Counted from the first letter of the stretch, positions 16,920 through 25,294 are shown. The stretch is DNA of 33,555 nucleotides from Thermoleophilia bacterium (GCA_020438485.1 JAGQUM010000011.1:1-33555), one strand, 5' to 3'. Made by a program: numbers and translations. Notes: generated by a model not told the origin, from the letters alone.

Positions 16920-17537
16920 ATGGCAGCCGATCACGCCCACGCGCACGCCCTGGGGCACGCGCCGGCAGACAAGAAGCCCATCAGCCAGGGTGTCCTGGCG
17001 ATGGTGCTGTTCCTGGGGTCGGAGGCGATGCTGTTCGCGTCGCTCTTCACGGCCTACTTCATGGTCCGCTACAACGTGGCCCAGAACCACTGGCCGCCGC
17101 TCAACTCCAGCGGCGAGCCTTTCGAGCTGCCCAAGGTGGGCACCGGCGTCAACACGGCGTTCCTCGTGTTCTCCAGCTTCACCGTGTGGTGGGCGGAGCA
17201 CCGCCTCAAGCACGGAGACCGCAAGGGCCTCGAGCGCGGCCTCCTGGTCACGATGCTGCTGGGCCTCACGTTCCTCGTGATCCAGATCAACGAGTACGTG
17301 CACCTCGGGTTCACCCCGCAGGACCAGGCGTTCGGCTCGACGTTCTACACGCTGACGGGCTTCCACGGCCTGCACGTGTTCGTCGGTCTCGTCCTGCTGC
17401 TCATCTGCTACCTGCGGGTCAAGCGGGCGCGGGACTTCACGCCGACCTTCTCGACCCCGCTCGTGGCCGCGTCTCTCTACTGGCACTTCGTCGACGTCGT
17501 GTGGGTGGCCCTCTACATCCTGGTGTACCTGGTATGA
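16920..17537 (+). CDS. ctaE: cytochrome c oxidase subunit III
   Basis: A 205-residue subunit III of the short, five-helix type. Recognisable segments are FLGSEAMLFASLF in the first helix and GFHGLHVFVGL and YWHFVDVVW near the end. The N-terminus is His-rich (ADHAHAHALGHAP), echoing the starts of CtaD and of the 11-codon frame. AGGAG at 16911-16915 precedes the ATG at 16920, and ctaD ends 11 bases upstream. Its stop overlaps the start of the cytochrome c gene as ATGA (17534-17537). Confidence 0.95.
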   Translation: MAADHAHAHALGHAPADKKPISQGVLAMVLFLGSEAMLFASLFTAYFMVRYNVAQNHWPPLNSSGEPFELPKVGTGVNTAFLVFSSFTVWWAEHRLKHGDRKGLERGLLVTMLLGLTFLVIQINEYVHLGFTPQDQAFGSTFYTLTGFHGLHVFVGLVLLLICYLRVKRARDFTPTFSTPLVAASLYWHFVDVVWVALYILVYLV

Positions 17538-17977
17538 GCATGAAGATCACCCGTCCCCGCCGCCGCGCCGCCGCGCTGACGCTGGCCGCCGTGGGGGCCT
17601 CGTTCGCCCTCGCCGCGTGCGGCGACACGGGCGGCGACGCCGCCGCCGGCAAGAAGAAGTTCGCCACGTGCGCCGGCTGTCACACGCTGGCCGACGCCGG
17701 GTCCACCGGCTCCTCCACGCCCAGCGGCGGCCCCAACCTGGATGACGCGTTCCGGCAGGCCCGCCAGGCCGGCTTCGAGGAGTCGCAGATGGCGGGTGTC
17801 GTGCACCGCTGGATCTTCGAGGCGCAGCCGCCGATGCCCCGCGACCTCGTGACGGGCCAGGACGCCAAGGACATTGCCGCGTACGTCGCGTCGGTGGCGG
17901 GCAAGGACGAGCAGAGCGCGGTACAGCCGTCGGGGAAGGAGACCCCGCAGGTGACGCCGGTGCGGTTCCTCAACTAG
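17534..17977 (+). CDS. lipoprotein monoheme cytochrome c
   Basis: A 147-residue exported lipoprotein. A basic N-terminus (KITRPRRRAAA) and a hydrophobic stretch end in the lipobox-like LAAC with the lipid-modified Cys at 29. A single heme-binding CAGCH lies at 46-50, and PPMPRDL provides a likely axial Met. It is co-translated with ctaE and is probably the membrane-tethered electron donor to the CuA site of CtaC, doing the job of the cytochrome domain fused to subunit II in caa3 enzymes. Met at 17540 is an alternative start two codons downstream. Confidence 0.9.
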   Translation: MSMKITRPRRRAAALTLAAVGASFALAACGDTGGDAAAGKKKFATCAGCHTLADAGSTGSSTPSGGPNLDDAFRQARQAGFEESQMAGVVHRWIFEAQPPMPRDLVTGQDAKDIAAYVASVAGKDEQSAVQPSGKETPQVTPVRFLN

Positions 17978-17984
17978 GCGCCGC

Positions 17985-18671
17985 GTGGCGGCGGGACCCC
18001 GCCTGAGGGGCGTGCGCGCCGTGGTGACCGGGGGCTCGCGGGGGCTCGGGCGCGCCGTCGTGGGCGGCCTGGTGGCGGCCGGCGCCGACGTCGTCGCGAC
18101 GGCCACCGGGCCTGCCGGACTCGCCGCGCTGCCCGAAGGGGCCCGTGGCGTGACGCTCGACCTCGGGGACCCGGCGTCGGTCGACGCGTGCGCGGCCGAG
18201 GTCGCCGCCCTCCTCGGAGGCGTGGACCTGCTGGTCAACAACGCGGGGGTCCTGGGCTTCCGGGGCGCGTTGCTGGACGCGCCGCCGGACGACATCGCGC
18301 GCACCATCGCCGTTAACCTCACCGGGACGCTGCGGCTGACCCGGGCACTGAGGGGGGCGCTGGCACCGGGGGCTGCGGTCGTGAACGTCAGCTCCGGGGC
18401 GGCGGCGCGGCCGGGATGGGCGGGCTACGCGGTATCGAAGGCGGGTCTGGACGCCGCGTCGGCGGTGCTGCGCGCGGAGCTGGCCGGTGACGGCGTCCGG
18501 GTGATCGCCGTCAACCCGGGCGGCCTGCGCACCGAGATGCGCGCCGCGGCGTATCCGGGCGAGGACCAATCCGTGCTCCCGCGGCCGGAGAGCATTGTCC
18601 CCCTGTTCGTTGCCATCGGGGCCGGCGAGGACCCCGGTGGGTACGTGGACGCGCGAGAATGGATCGCGTGA
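17985..18671 (+). CDS. short-chain dehydrogenase/reductase
   Basis: A 228-residue classical SDR: cofactor motif TGGSRGLG near the N-terminus, NNAG after the fourth strand, a catalytic Ser in NVSSG, and YAVSK with the Tyr-Lys pair, followed by NPGGLRTEM. It is an NAD(P)-dependent oxidoreductase; the substrate cannot be predicted. It starts at GTG eight bases after the cytochrome c stop with no clear ribosome-binding site, so it may be read from the oxidase transcript. Its end overlaps the dipeptidase gene. Confidence 0.9.
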   Translation: MAAGPRLRGVRAVVTGGSRGLGRAVVGGLVAAGADVVATATGPAGLAALPEGARGVTLDLGDPASVDACAAEVAALLGGVDLLVNNAGVLGFRGALLDAPPDDIARTIAVNLTGTLRLTRALRGALAPGAAVVNVSSGAAARPGWAGYAVSKAGLDAASAVLRAELAGDGVRVIAVNPGGLRTEMRAAAYPGEDQSVLPRPESIVPLFVAIGAGEDPGGYVDAREWIA

Positions 18672-19363
18672 ACGATCCCCGCGCCGCACGCCCCATCCCC
18701 CCGATGCGTTCCAACCGTGGCTGGCAGGACGCCCCCCTCGAGGCCACGGACGAGCCGCTGGTGCCGGTCACCGGGGCCAGCGCGCGCATCGTGGACCGTG
18801 CCGAGTACCACCGGTGGGGTGTCGACGGTGCGATGCCGGAGTCGTGGCTGCGGGCGGACGTCGCGGCGCGGCTGGGTCGGGCGGCGGACGGCCTGCCCGG
18901 CGGCATGACCCTGGTGGTGTGGGACGGATACCGGCCGCTGGCCGTTCAGGCCCACCTGTTCCGCAACTACCTGCTGGAGCTCGCCGCCGTCCACCCCGAC
19001 ATGCCCGCCGACGCGCTGGAGGATGCGGCGTCCAAGTACGTGAGCATGCCGTCGCGGTCGGCGCTGTGCCCGCCGCCGCATCTCACCGGCGGCGCCGTCG
19101 ACGTCACGCTGGGCGACGCCGCCGGCGAGCCGCTCGATCTCGGCACGCCGTTCGACGCGTTCGTCCCCGAGGCGGAGGCGCACGCCCTGGAGGATGTTCC
19201 CGGGGGCCCTCGCGACCTGCGTCGCCTGCTTCACTGGGCGATGCACGAACAGGGCTTCTCCAACTACGCGGCCGAGTGGTGGCACTACGACCACGGCAAT
19301 CAGTTCTGGGCGCACGTGACCGGCCACACCGCGATCTACGGACCTGCGGAACGGCCGGGGTGA
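18659..19363 (+). CDS. VanX-like D-Ala-D-Ala dipeptidase (peptidase M15D)
   Basis: A 234-residue zinc peptidase with the VanX signatures: VVWDGYRPLAVQ, HLTGGAVDVTL (first His and Asp ligands) and EWWHYDHGNQ (catalytic Glu and third ligand His). No signal peptide is apparent, so it probably acts in the cytoplasm, hydrolysing D-Ala-D-Ala for cell-wall turnover or amino-acid recycling. There are no vanH/vanA neighbours, so glycopeptide resistance is not indicated. ATG 18659 overlaps the SDR by 13 bases; GTG 18668, which forms GTGA with the SDR stop, is an equally good start three codons later. Confidence 0.9.
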   Translation: MDRVNDPRAARPIPPMRSNRGWQDAPLEATDEPLVPVTGASARIVDRAEYHRWGVDGAMPESWLRADVAARLGRAADGLPGGMTLVVWDGYRPLAVQAHLFRNYLLELAAVHPDMPADALEDAASKYVSMPSRSALCPPPHLTGGAVDVTLGDAAGEPLDLGTPFDAFVPEAEAHALEDVPGGPRDLRRLLHWAMHEQGFSNYAAEWWHYDHGNQFWAHVTGHTAIYGPAERPG

Positions 19364-20244
19364 CCGACGCGGCCACACACGCGCCGGCTCGTGGTCTCGC
19401 GGTCGTGCCCGCGCTGTTCGGGCTGGTGCGTTTCGCCCACACCATCTTCGCCCTGCCGTTCGCGCTGGCCGGTGCGCTGCTGGCCGCCGGCGGGGTGCCG
19501 TCGTGGGCCACGTTGGGGTGGATCGTGCTGGCCATGGCGGGTGCCCGATCGCTGGCGATGGCCATCAACCGCCTCGTGGACGCCCGCCTCGACGCCGCGA
19601 ACCCGCGCACCGCCGGCCGGGAGATCCCGTCGGGGCGTCTCACCCGCACCCAGGTGTGGGTGTTCGCCGCGGCCAGCCTTGCGGCACTGCTCGTGGCCGT
19701 CAGCCAGCTGCCCCGGATCACGTGGTACCTGTGGCCCGTCCCGGTCGCCGCGTTCGTCCTCTACCCGTTCACGAAACGGTTCACATGGGGCTGCCACCTC
19801 GTCCTGGGCGTGTGCACCGGCCTGGCGCCGCTCGCGGCGTGGGTGGCCGTCACGGGCCGCTTTGCCCTGGCGCCGGTGCTGCTCGCCCTCGGCGTGGGCC
19901 TCTGGATCGGGGGTTTCGACGTCGTCTACGCGCTTCTCGACCTGGACCACGACCGCCGCGTCGGCATCAACTCGATCCCCGTGCGCTTCGGGGTGCGGCG
20001 GGCTCTTTGGATCACCCGCGCGATGCACGCTCTGGCCATCGCGTCCCTGGCGGCGGCGGGCGCGGCCGCGGGGACCGGGCCCCTCTACCACGTGGGCGTC
20101 GCCGTCTGCGGTGCAGTCCTGGTCTACGAGCACGCCATCGTCGATCCCGCGGACCCCGGCCGCATCAACCGCGCGTTCGGGGCCGCGAACATGGTGATGG
20201 CGGTCGTGTTCTTCGCGTTCGTGGTGGCGGACGTGGCGTGGTAG
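19360..20244 (+). CDS. UbiA-family prenyltransferase, probably MqnP-like
   Basis: A 294-residue integral membrane prenyltransferase. The two Asp-rich motifs are N70-R-L-V-D74-A-R-L-D78 and D194-L-D-H-D198, the latter followed by RRVGINSIPVRFG as in 4-hydroxybenzoate prenyltransferases. In organisms without ubiquinone such enzymes often belong to the futalosine menaquinone pathway (MqnP), which fits a respiratory gene block, but no other mqn gene is in the window. The GTG start overlaps the dipeptidase stop (19360-19363). Confidence 0.88.
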   Translation: MTDAATHAPARGLAVVPALFGLVRFAHTIFALPFALAGALLAAGGVPSWATLGWIVLAMAGARSLAMAINRLVDARLDAANPRTAGREIPSGRLTRTQVWVFAAASLAALLVAVSQLPRITWYLWPVPVAAFVLYPFTKRFTWGCHLVLGVCTGLAPLAAWVAVTGRFALAPVLLALGVGLWIGGFDVVYALLDLDHDRRVGINSIPVRFGVRRALWITRAMHALAIASLAAAGAAAGTGPLYHVGVAVCGAVLVYEHAIVDPADPGRINRAFGAANMVMAVVFFAFVVADVAW

Positions 20245-20954
20245 CCGAACCGCGCCCGGACATGGTGCGGGTTCGTGGCCTGGGGCACGCGTTCGCGGGC
20301 CGGAGGGTGCTGGCCGGCCTCGACCTCGACGTGCCGGCGGGGCAGCGGGTCGCCGTCGTCGGCCCCAACGGGGCCGGGAAGAGCACGCTGCTGTCCATCG
20401 TCGCGACGCTGCTGACGCCGCGGGAGGGCACGGTGGAGGTGGACGGTGCCCGCTACCCCGACGGCGTGAGGGACGCCCGGGCACGCATCGGCTATCTCGG
20501 GCACGACCCGCAGGTGTACCTGGACCTCACGCCGGCGCAGAACCTGCGCCTGTTCGGCGACCTGTACGGGGTGACGGGCCTGGCGGCGCGCATCCACGAC
20601 GCGCTGGCGGCAGTGGGACTGCTGGCGCGGGCCCACGACCCGGTCCGGACGTTCAGCCGTGGCATGGCACAGCGCCTGGGCATCGCGCGCATGGGCCTCC
20701 ACGACCCGGGCCTGCTGCTGCTCGACGAGCCCTACACGGGCCTCGACGCCGATGGCTCCCGCCTGCTCGACGGCGTAGTGGCGGCCACGTCGCGCGACGC
20801 GACCGTCGTGATGGTCACGCACGACCTGGACCGTGCGCGCACGCTCTGCGACAGGGTGGTGATGATCCACCGGGGCCGCGTGGCGTGGGACGTCCCGGCC
20901 GGCGACGTCGATCTGCCCGCCCTGGCGGCGCGCTACGAGCAGGCCACCCGGTGA
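20238..20954 (+). CDS. ccmA: heme exporter/cytochrome c maturation ATPase CcmA
   Basis: A 238-residue ABC ATPase with Walker A GPNGAGKS (42-49), the CcmA-style signature FSRGMAQR (139-146) in place of LSGGQ, Walker B LLLLDEP with D163-E164, and the switch His in VTHDLD. With CcmB and CcmC, encoded next, it forms the ABC complex that drives release of holo-CcmE in System I cytochrome c maturation. GTG 20238 overlaps the prenyltransferase by seven bases; ATG 20262 is an alternative that would shorten it by eight residues. Confidence 0.9.
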   Translation: MVAEPRPDMVRVRGLGHAFAGRRVLAGLDLDVPAGQRVAVVGPNGAGKSTLLSIVATLLTPREGTVEVDGARYPDGVRDARARIGYLGHDPQVYLDLTPAQNLRLFGDLYGVTGLAARIHDALAAVGLLARAHDPVRTFSRGMAQRLGIARMGLHDPGLLLLDEPYTGLDADGSRLLDGVVAATSRDATVVMVTHDLDRARTLCDRVVMIHRGRVAWDVPAGDVDLPALAARYEQATR

Positions 20955-21640
20955 GCGCGTCGCGGGGGCGGCAGCTGCGCGCGCTCGTGCGCAAGGACCT
21001 CCAGCTGGAGGCGCGCACCCGCGAGACGGTGACGGCGATGGCGCTGTTCGCCCTGGTGGCGATGGTGGTGTTCCAGTTCGCCGTGGGGCAGCGCAGCGAC
21101 GACGCCACGGGCGTCGCGGGCGGCATCATCTGGGCGACGATCGCGCTGGCCGCGGTGTTGGGCGTGGGGCGGACGTGGGTGCCGGAACGGGAGCAGCGCG
21201 TCCTGCACGGGGTACTCGTCGCGCCCGTCCCGCGCCTGGTCATGCTGATCGCCCGCGTGATCGTGCTGTGGCTGTTCCTCCTGGCCATCGAGGTGCTCAT
21301 CGTGCCGCTCGGCGTCGTGTTCTTCGTGCACGACGCGTCGCCCGAGGGGCTCGCGCTGGTCGCGGGCCTCTGCGCGGTGGCGAACCTCGCCATCGCCGTC
21401 CCGGGGGCGCTGTTGGCCTCCATGAGCGTGTTCTCGCGGGCGCGGGAACTCGTGATCCCCGTCCTGCTGCTGCCCGCCCTGGTGCCCGTGGTGATCGCCG
21501 CCGCGGGCGGTACCCACGCGGTGCTCGGTCCCGAGGTCCAGATGGCAGAGTTCCTCGGGTATTGTCGGTTCCTCGCGGTGTGTGCCGCGGTCTTCTGCCT
21601 CGTCGCCTACGCCACGTTCGATCATGTCCTTGACGACTGA
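20951..21640 (+). CDS. ccmB: cytochrome c maturation membrane subunit CcmB
   Basis: A 229-residue protein with about six membrane helices and the CcmB opening ALVRKDLQLEARTRE. It also has the conserved WVPEREQRVLHGVLVAPV segment after the second helix. It is the membrane subunit paired with CcmA. The GTG start overlaps ccmA as GTGA (20951-20954), and its end overlaps ccmC by 17 bases. Confidence 0.92.
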   Translation: MSASRGRQLRALVRKDLQLEARTRETVTAMALFALVAMVVFQFAVGQRSDDATGVAGGIIWATIALAAVLGVGRTWVPEREQRVLHGVLVAPVPRLVMLIARVIVLWLFLLAIEVLIVPLGVVFFVHDASPEGLALVAGLCAVANLAIAVPGALLASMSVFSRARELVIPVLLLPALVPVVIAAAGGTHAVLGPEVQMAEFLGYCRFLAVCAAVFCLVAYATFDHVLDD

Positions 21641-22337
21641 CACAACCCGCCCCGCCGCGCCGCGCCACATCCTGGCGCTCGGTGTCCTGAGTGCCGTCCT
21701 CATGGGTCTCGCGGTGGTGGGGGCACTGGGCATCGCCCCGGAGGACGCCGACCAGGGCGTCGTGCAGCGCATCTTCTACTTCCACGTGGCCGTGGCCATC
21801 GCGTCGATGGTGGCGTTCGGCGTCGGGTGCGTCGCCGGGATCGTGTTCCTGCGGCGCGGCACCACGCTGTGGGACGACATCGGCGTGTCGTCGGTCGAGG
21901 TGGGCCTCGTCTACTCCGTGCTGACAATCATCACCGGGTCCATCTGGGCGAAGGGCGCGTGGGGCGTGTGGTGGCGCTGGGACGACGTGCGCCTCGTGTC
22001 GTTCCTGCTCATCATCCTGCTGTACGCCGCGTACTTCGTGCTGCGGGGCTCTGCCGAGCCCGACCGCCAGGCCCGCTTCGGCGCCGTCTACGCGGTCTTC
22101 GCGTTCGCGGCGGTGCCCCTGTCGTTCTATTCGGTGCGCATCGCGCAGTCGTTCATCCACCCGGTGGTGTTCACGTCGAAGGGTGCGAACATGCCGGGGT
22201 CGATGCTCGTGTGGTTCGTCGTCAGTCTCGCCGGGTTCCTCTGCCTGTTCGCCACGCTCGTCGCCGTCGAGGTGCAGCAGCGGCGCGCCCAGCGCGCGCT
22301 CGAGCGCCTCAAGCGCCGCTTCGATCACGTCCACTAG
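21624..22337 (+). CDS. ccmC: heme-handling protein CcmC
   Basis: A 237-residue, six-helix heme-handling protein. The tryptophan-rich WWD motif is AWGVWWRWDD (112-121), and the flanking periplasmic heme ligands are H54 (FYFHV) and H179 (SFIHP). CcmC loads heme onto the chaperone CcmE. An in-frame ATG lies upstream at 21582, but ATG 21624 gives the usual short N-terminus and a modest overlap with ccmB. A CcsA-like reading is less likely because of the length and the ccmAB neighbours. Confidence 0.92.
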   Translation: MSLTTDTTRPAAPRHILALGVLSAVLMGLAVVGALGIAPEDADQGVVQRIFYFHVAVAIASMVAFGVGCVAGIVFLRRGTTLWDDIGVSSVEVGLVYSVLTIITGSIWAKGAWGVWWRWDDVRLVSFLLIILLYAAYFVLRGSAEPDRQARFGAVYAVFAFAAVPLSFYSVRIAQSFIHPVVFTSKGANMPGSMLVWFVVSLAGFLCLFATLVAVEVQQRRAQRALERLKRRFDHVH

Positions 22338-22352
22338 CCCGGGGGTCCCCGA

Positions 22353-22499
22353 GTGCAGTACGTCGTGTCCGCCTACGCCGTCATCTGGGTGCTGCTGGTG
22401 CTGTACGTGGTGGCGCTCGGCATGCGCAGCGCCCGCCTGGGCCGCGAGGCGGAGCTGCTGGCGCGGATGGCCGAGGCCGAGGACGCCGACCGCGCCTGA
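22353..22499 (+). CDS. ccmD: CcmD-like small membrane protein
   Basis: A 48-residue protein of one helix (SAYAVIWVLLVLYVVAL) followed by a charged helix with RLGREAELLARM. That is the CcmD layout: an AY-x-x-x-W start of the helix and a basic/acidic C-terminus. CcmD joins the CcmABC complex and helps free holo-CcmE. It starts at GTG 15 bases after ccmC and stops seven bases before sirC. No ccmE or ccmF follows. Confidence 0.8.
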   Translation: MQYVVSAYAVIWVLLVLYVVALGMRSARLGREAELLARMAEAEDADRA

Positions 22500-22506
22500 G
22501 CGCCGC

Positions 22507-23148
22507 GTGCCGGCGTACGTCCCGCTCTTCGTGCGGGCCGACGGGCGCACGTGCGCCGTGGTCGGGGGCGGGCGCATCGGGGGCGAGCGGGCGCTGCGGA
22601 TGGCGGCGTGGGGCGTCGGCGTCCGCCTGATCTCCCCCGCCGTCACGCCCGCCGTCGCGGACGCGGTCGCGCGGGGCGCCATCGGCGAGCACCGGGCGCG
22701 GGCCTACCGCGCCGGCGACCTCGACGGTTGCGCGCTCGCGGTGGCCGCCACCGCGTCGCGCGACGTCAACCGCGCCGTCCTGGCAGACGCGCGCCGCGCG
22801 GGCATACCGTGCAACGTCGCGGACGACGCCCGCGCGGGCGATTTCATCGTGCCCGCAACCGTGCGGCGGGGCGACCTGGTCATCGCGGTCACCACGGGCG
22901 GCGCGAGCCCCGCCGTCGCGGCCGAGGTTCGCCGCCGGCTGGAGGTGACTTTCGGCCCGGAATGGTCGGACCTCCTGGCTTTGCTGGGTGATTTGCGGGA
23001 CGATCTGCGAGCGCGGCATCCGGATCCTGACGAGAGGGCCGCGTGTGTGAGGGCGGTCCTCGACTCGGAGGTTCATGCGATGCTCTCGCGTGGTGATCGC
23101 CTTGAGGCCGAGCGCCTCGCACGGACGCTGTTGGAGCTGGGGGAGTAG
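22507..23148 (+). CDS. precorrin-2 dehydrogenase / sirohydrochlorin ferrochelatase-like SirC
   Basis: A 213-residue protein matching the N-terminal part of CysG/Met8: Rossmann motif VVGGGRIGGERA (18-29), followed by PCNVADDARAGDFIVPA and TTGGASPAVA. It is an NAD-dependent precorrin-2 dehydrogenase; iron insertion may be done by the same protein or another. It makes sirohydrochlorin/siroheme, using precorrin-2 produced by the CobA domain encoded at 25291. The GTG start lies eight bases after ccmD, and its TAG abuts the TTG start of hemA. Confidence 0.9.
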   Translation: MPAYVPLFVRADGRTCAVVGGGRIGGERALRMAAWGVGVRLISPAVTPAVADAVARGAIGEHRARAYRAGDLDGCALAVAATASRDVNRAVLADARRAGIPCNVADDARAGDFIVPATVRRGDLVIAVTTGGASPAVAAEVRRRLEVTFGPEWSDLLALLGDLRDDLRARHPDPDERAACVRAVLDSEVHAMLSRGDRLEAERLARTLLELGE

Positions 23149-24420
23149 TTGCACGTCACCGTCGTAGGGCTTTCGCACAAGACCGCCCCGGTCGAGCAAC
23201 GTGAGAAGGCCACGCTCGCCGACCGCGGCGCGCGCGAACTCATGAACGCCCTGGTCGCCCACGAGTCCGTGGCCGAGGCCGTGGCGCTGTCCACGTGCAA
23301 CCGCACCGAGATCTACGCCGTCGTGCGCGATCCGCTGGAGGCCGAGCCACTCATCCTCGACGCGCTCGTCGACCACACCCGCATCGGTCGAGACGAACTC
23401 GATTGCGCCCGTTACACGCGGCGCGACGAGCGCGCCACCAGCCAGCTGTTCCGCGTCGTGTCGAGCCTCGACTCGATGGTGGTGGGCGAGAGCGAGATCC
23501 AGGGACAGGTGCGGGCGGCGTGGGACCGCGCACGTGAGGAGGGAGCGGCGGGCCCGATCCTCAACCAGCTGTTCCGCCGCGCCCTGGAGGTCGGCAAACG
23601 CGTGCGCAGCGAGACGCGCATCAGCGCCGGCCCGTCGTCGGTGTCCACCGTCGCCGTCAACGTCGCGTGCGACGCGTTCCGCGAGCTCTCCGGCCGCTCC
23701 GTGCTGGTGATCGGCGCCGGGAAGATGGCCGAGGGCACCATGGTGAACCTGGTGGAGCGGGGCGCCCAGGACGTTGTGGTGATCAACCGCACCGTCACGA
23801 CCGCCCGCGCGCTCGCGGCGCGCGTGGGGGGCAGGGGGGGCGGCTTCGCCGACCTCGACGCCGAGCTCGCGGCCGCCGACATCGTGATCTCGTCGACCAA
23901 CGCGCCGCACCCAGTGCTGATGGCCGAGCACCTCCAGCCGATCATGGGCACCCGCCCGGACCGGCCGCTCGTCGTCATCGACATCTCCGTGCCCCGCGAC
24001 GTCGACCCCGGCGTCCGCGACATCCCCGGCGTGGTGCTACACGACATCGACGACCTCGAGCAGGTGGTCGAGGCCAACATGAACGGCCGGCGCCGCGAGG
24101 CGCTGCACGGCGAGCGGGTCGTGCACGAGGCCGTTGACGCGTTCGCCGAGTGGCGCTCCGGCCTGGCCGCGTCGCCGGCCATCCGCGGCCTGCGCGACCG
24201 GGCCGAGGAGATCCGCCGAGGCGAGCTGCAGCGGATGGAGGGCGTGTGGGACTCCCTGTCCGACGCCGACCGCGAGCGCCTCGAGGCGCTCACCCGCTCG
24301 ATCGTCAACAAACTCCTGCACGAGCCCACGGTGCGGGCCCGGGCCGCCGTCCGTGAGGCGGAGGGCCTTCGCCACCTCGAGAGCCTGCAGCACCTGTTCG
24401 GGCTCGAGCGCTCTGCCTAG
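23149..24420 (+). CDS. hemA: glutamyl-tRNA reductase
   Basis: A 423-residue HemA, which reduces glutamyl-tRNA(Glu) to glutamate-1-semialdehyde, the first committed tetrapyrrole step. It shows GLSHKTAPVEQREK, STCNRTEIYA with the catalytic C50, GESEIQGQVR, and NADPH motif VIGAGKMAEG. A C-terminal helical dimerisation domain follows. The start is TTG at 23149, directly after the sirC stop (TAGTTG); it is the only start giving the normal MHVTVVGLSHK N-terminus. A G-rich stretch just upstream serves as a weak ribosome-binding site. Confidence 0.96.
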   Translation: MHVTVVGLSHKTAPVEQREKATLADRGARELMNALVAHESVAEAVALSTCNRTEIYAVVRDPLEAEPLILDALVDHTRIGRDELDCARYTRRDERATSQLFRVVSSLDSMVVGESEIQGQVRAAWDRAREEGAAGPILNQLFRRALEVGKRVRSETRISAGPSSVSTVAVNVACDAFRELSGRSVLVIGAGKMAEGTMVNLVERGAQDVVVINRTVTTARALAARVGGRGGGFADLDAELAAADIVISSTNAPHPVLMAEHLQPIMGTRPDRPLVVIDISVPRDVDPGVRDIPGVVLHDIDDLEQVVEANMNGRRREALHGERVVHEAVDAFAEWRSGLAASPAIRGLRDRAEEIRRGELQRMEGVWDSLSDADRERLEALTRSIVNKLLHEPTVRARAAVREAEGLRHLESLQHLFGLERSA

Positions 24421-25294
24421 CCCCATCGTCATCGCCACCCGGCGCTCGCCGCTGGCACTGGCCCAATCCCGCCTCGTGGCTGACGCGCTGCGCGCCCGGG
24501 GCCACGACGTCGTGCTGGAGGAGTTCACCACCACCGGTGACCGTTGGTCGGCGTCCCGCTCGGACGGGCCTGCGGACAAGGGCATGTTCGTCAAGGAGCT
24601 GGAGGCCGCCCTGCTCGACGGGCGGGCCGACGTCGCCGTCCACTCGGCCAAGGACGTCCCGGCCGACCTGCCCGAGGGTCTGGTGATCGCCGCCGTCCCC
24701 GGCCGGGCCGACGCCCGCGACGTGCTGCTGGGCGTGACGGGGGGCCTCGACGGCCTCGCCGCCGGCATGCGCATCGGCACAGGCAGCCCCCGCCGCCGGG
24801 CGCAGATCCACGCCGCGTGCCAGGGCCTGGAGACGGTGGAGATACGGGGGAACGTCGACACGCGGCTCGACCGGCTCTCGGTGGGGGACCTCAGCGGCAT
24901 TGTGCTGGCCGCCGCCGGCCTGGCCAGGCTGGGGCGCGCGCGCCCCGACGCCGTCGCGCTGCCCGTGGACCGCTTCACGCCCGCCCCCGGCCAGGGGTTC
25001 CTGGCGCTGGAGGCCCGTGCGGGCGACGCGCGGGTGCTCGACGCGCTTGCGGCGCTGCACGACGCGGCGGCGGGTGCATGCCTGGACGCGGAGCGGGCCG
25101 TTCTGCGCGGCCTGGGCGGGGGGTGCCTGTCGCCGGTCGGCGCCCACTGCGCCGTCACGGGCGGTGCGGCCGAGATGACCGTGTTCGTGGCCGCCGACGC
25201 ATCCGGGGCCCACGCGCGCCGCGTCACGGCGCGGGCCGCGTCGCCCACCGACGCCGCCCGCGACGCGCTGGGCCGCCTGGGGGGCGGGCAGTGA
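24413..25294 (+). CDS. hemC: porphobilinogen deaminase (hydroxymethylbilane synthase)
   Basis: HemC joins four porphobilinogens into hydroxymethylbilane. The frame contains IATRRSPLALAQS, HSAKDVPADLP, GTGSPRRRAQ, GNVDTRLDRL, APGQGFLALEA and the dipyrromethane-binding Cys in GGGCLSPVGAH (C238 with the start used here). No ATG, GTG or TTG is available near the N-terminus: downstream ones would remove the TRRSPLALAQ motif and none lies close upstream. CTG at 24413 gives a 293-residue protein beginning MPSPIVIATRRS, the normal position, and overlaps the hemA end by eight bases. The product is certain, the start is inferred. Confidence 0.94.
   Translation: MPSPIVIATRRSPLALAQSRLVADALRARGHDVVLEEFTTTGDRWSASRSDGPADKGMFVKELEAALLDGRADVAVHSAKDVPADLPEGLVIAAVPGRADARDVLLGVTGGLDGLAAGMRIGTGSPRRRAQIHAACQGLETVEIRGNVDTRLDRLSVGDLSGIVLAAAGLARLGRARPDAVALPVDRFTPAPGQGFLALEARAGDARVLDALAALHDAAAGACLDAERAVLRGLGGGCLSPVGAHCAVTGGAAEMTVFVAADASGAHARRVTARAASPTDAARDALGRLGGGQ

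Noticed and set aside
18659-19363. Vancomycin-resistance locus
   Set aside because: Only a VanX-like dipeptidase is present; no VanH, VanA-type ligase or dedicated regulator is adjacent.
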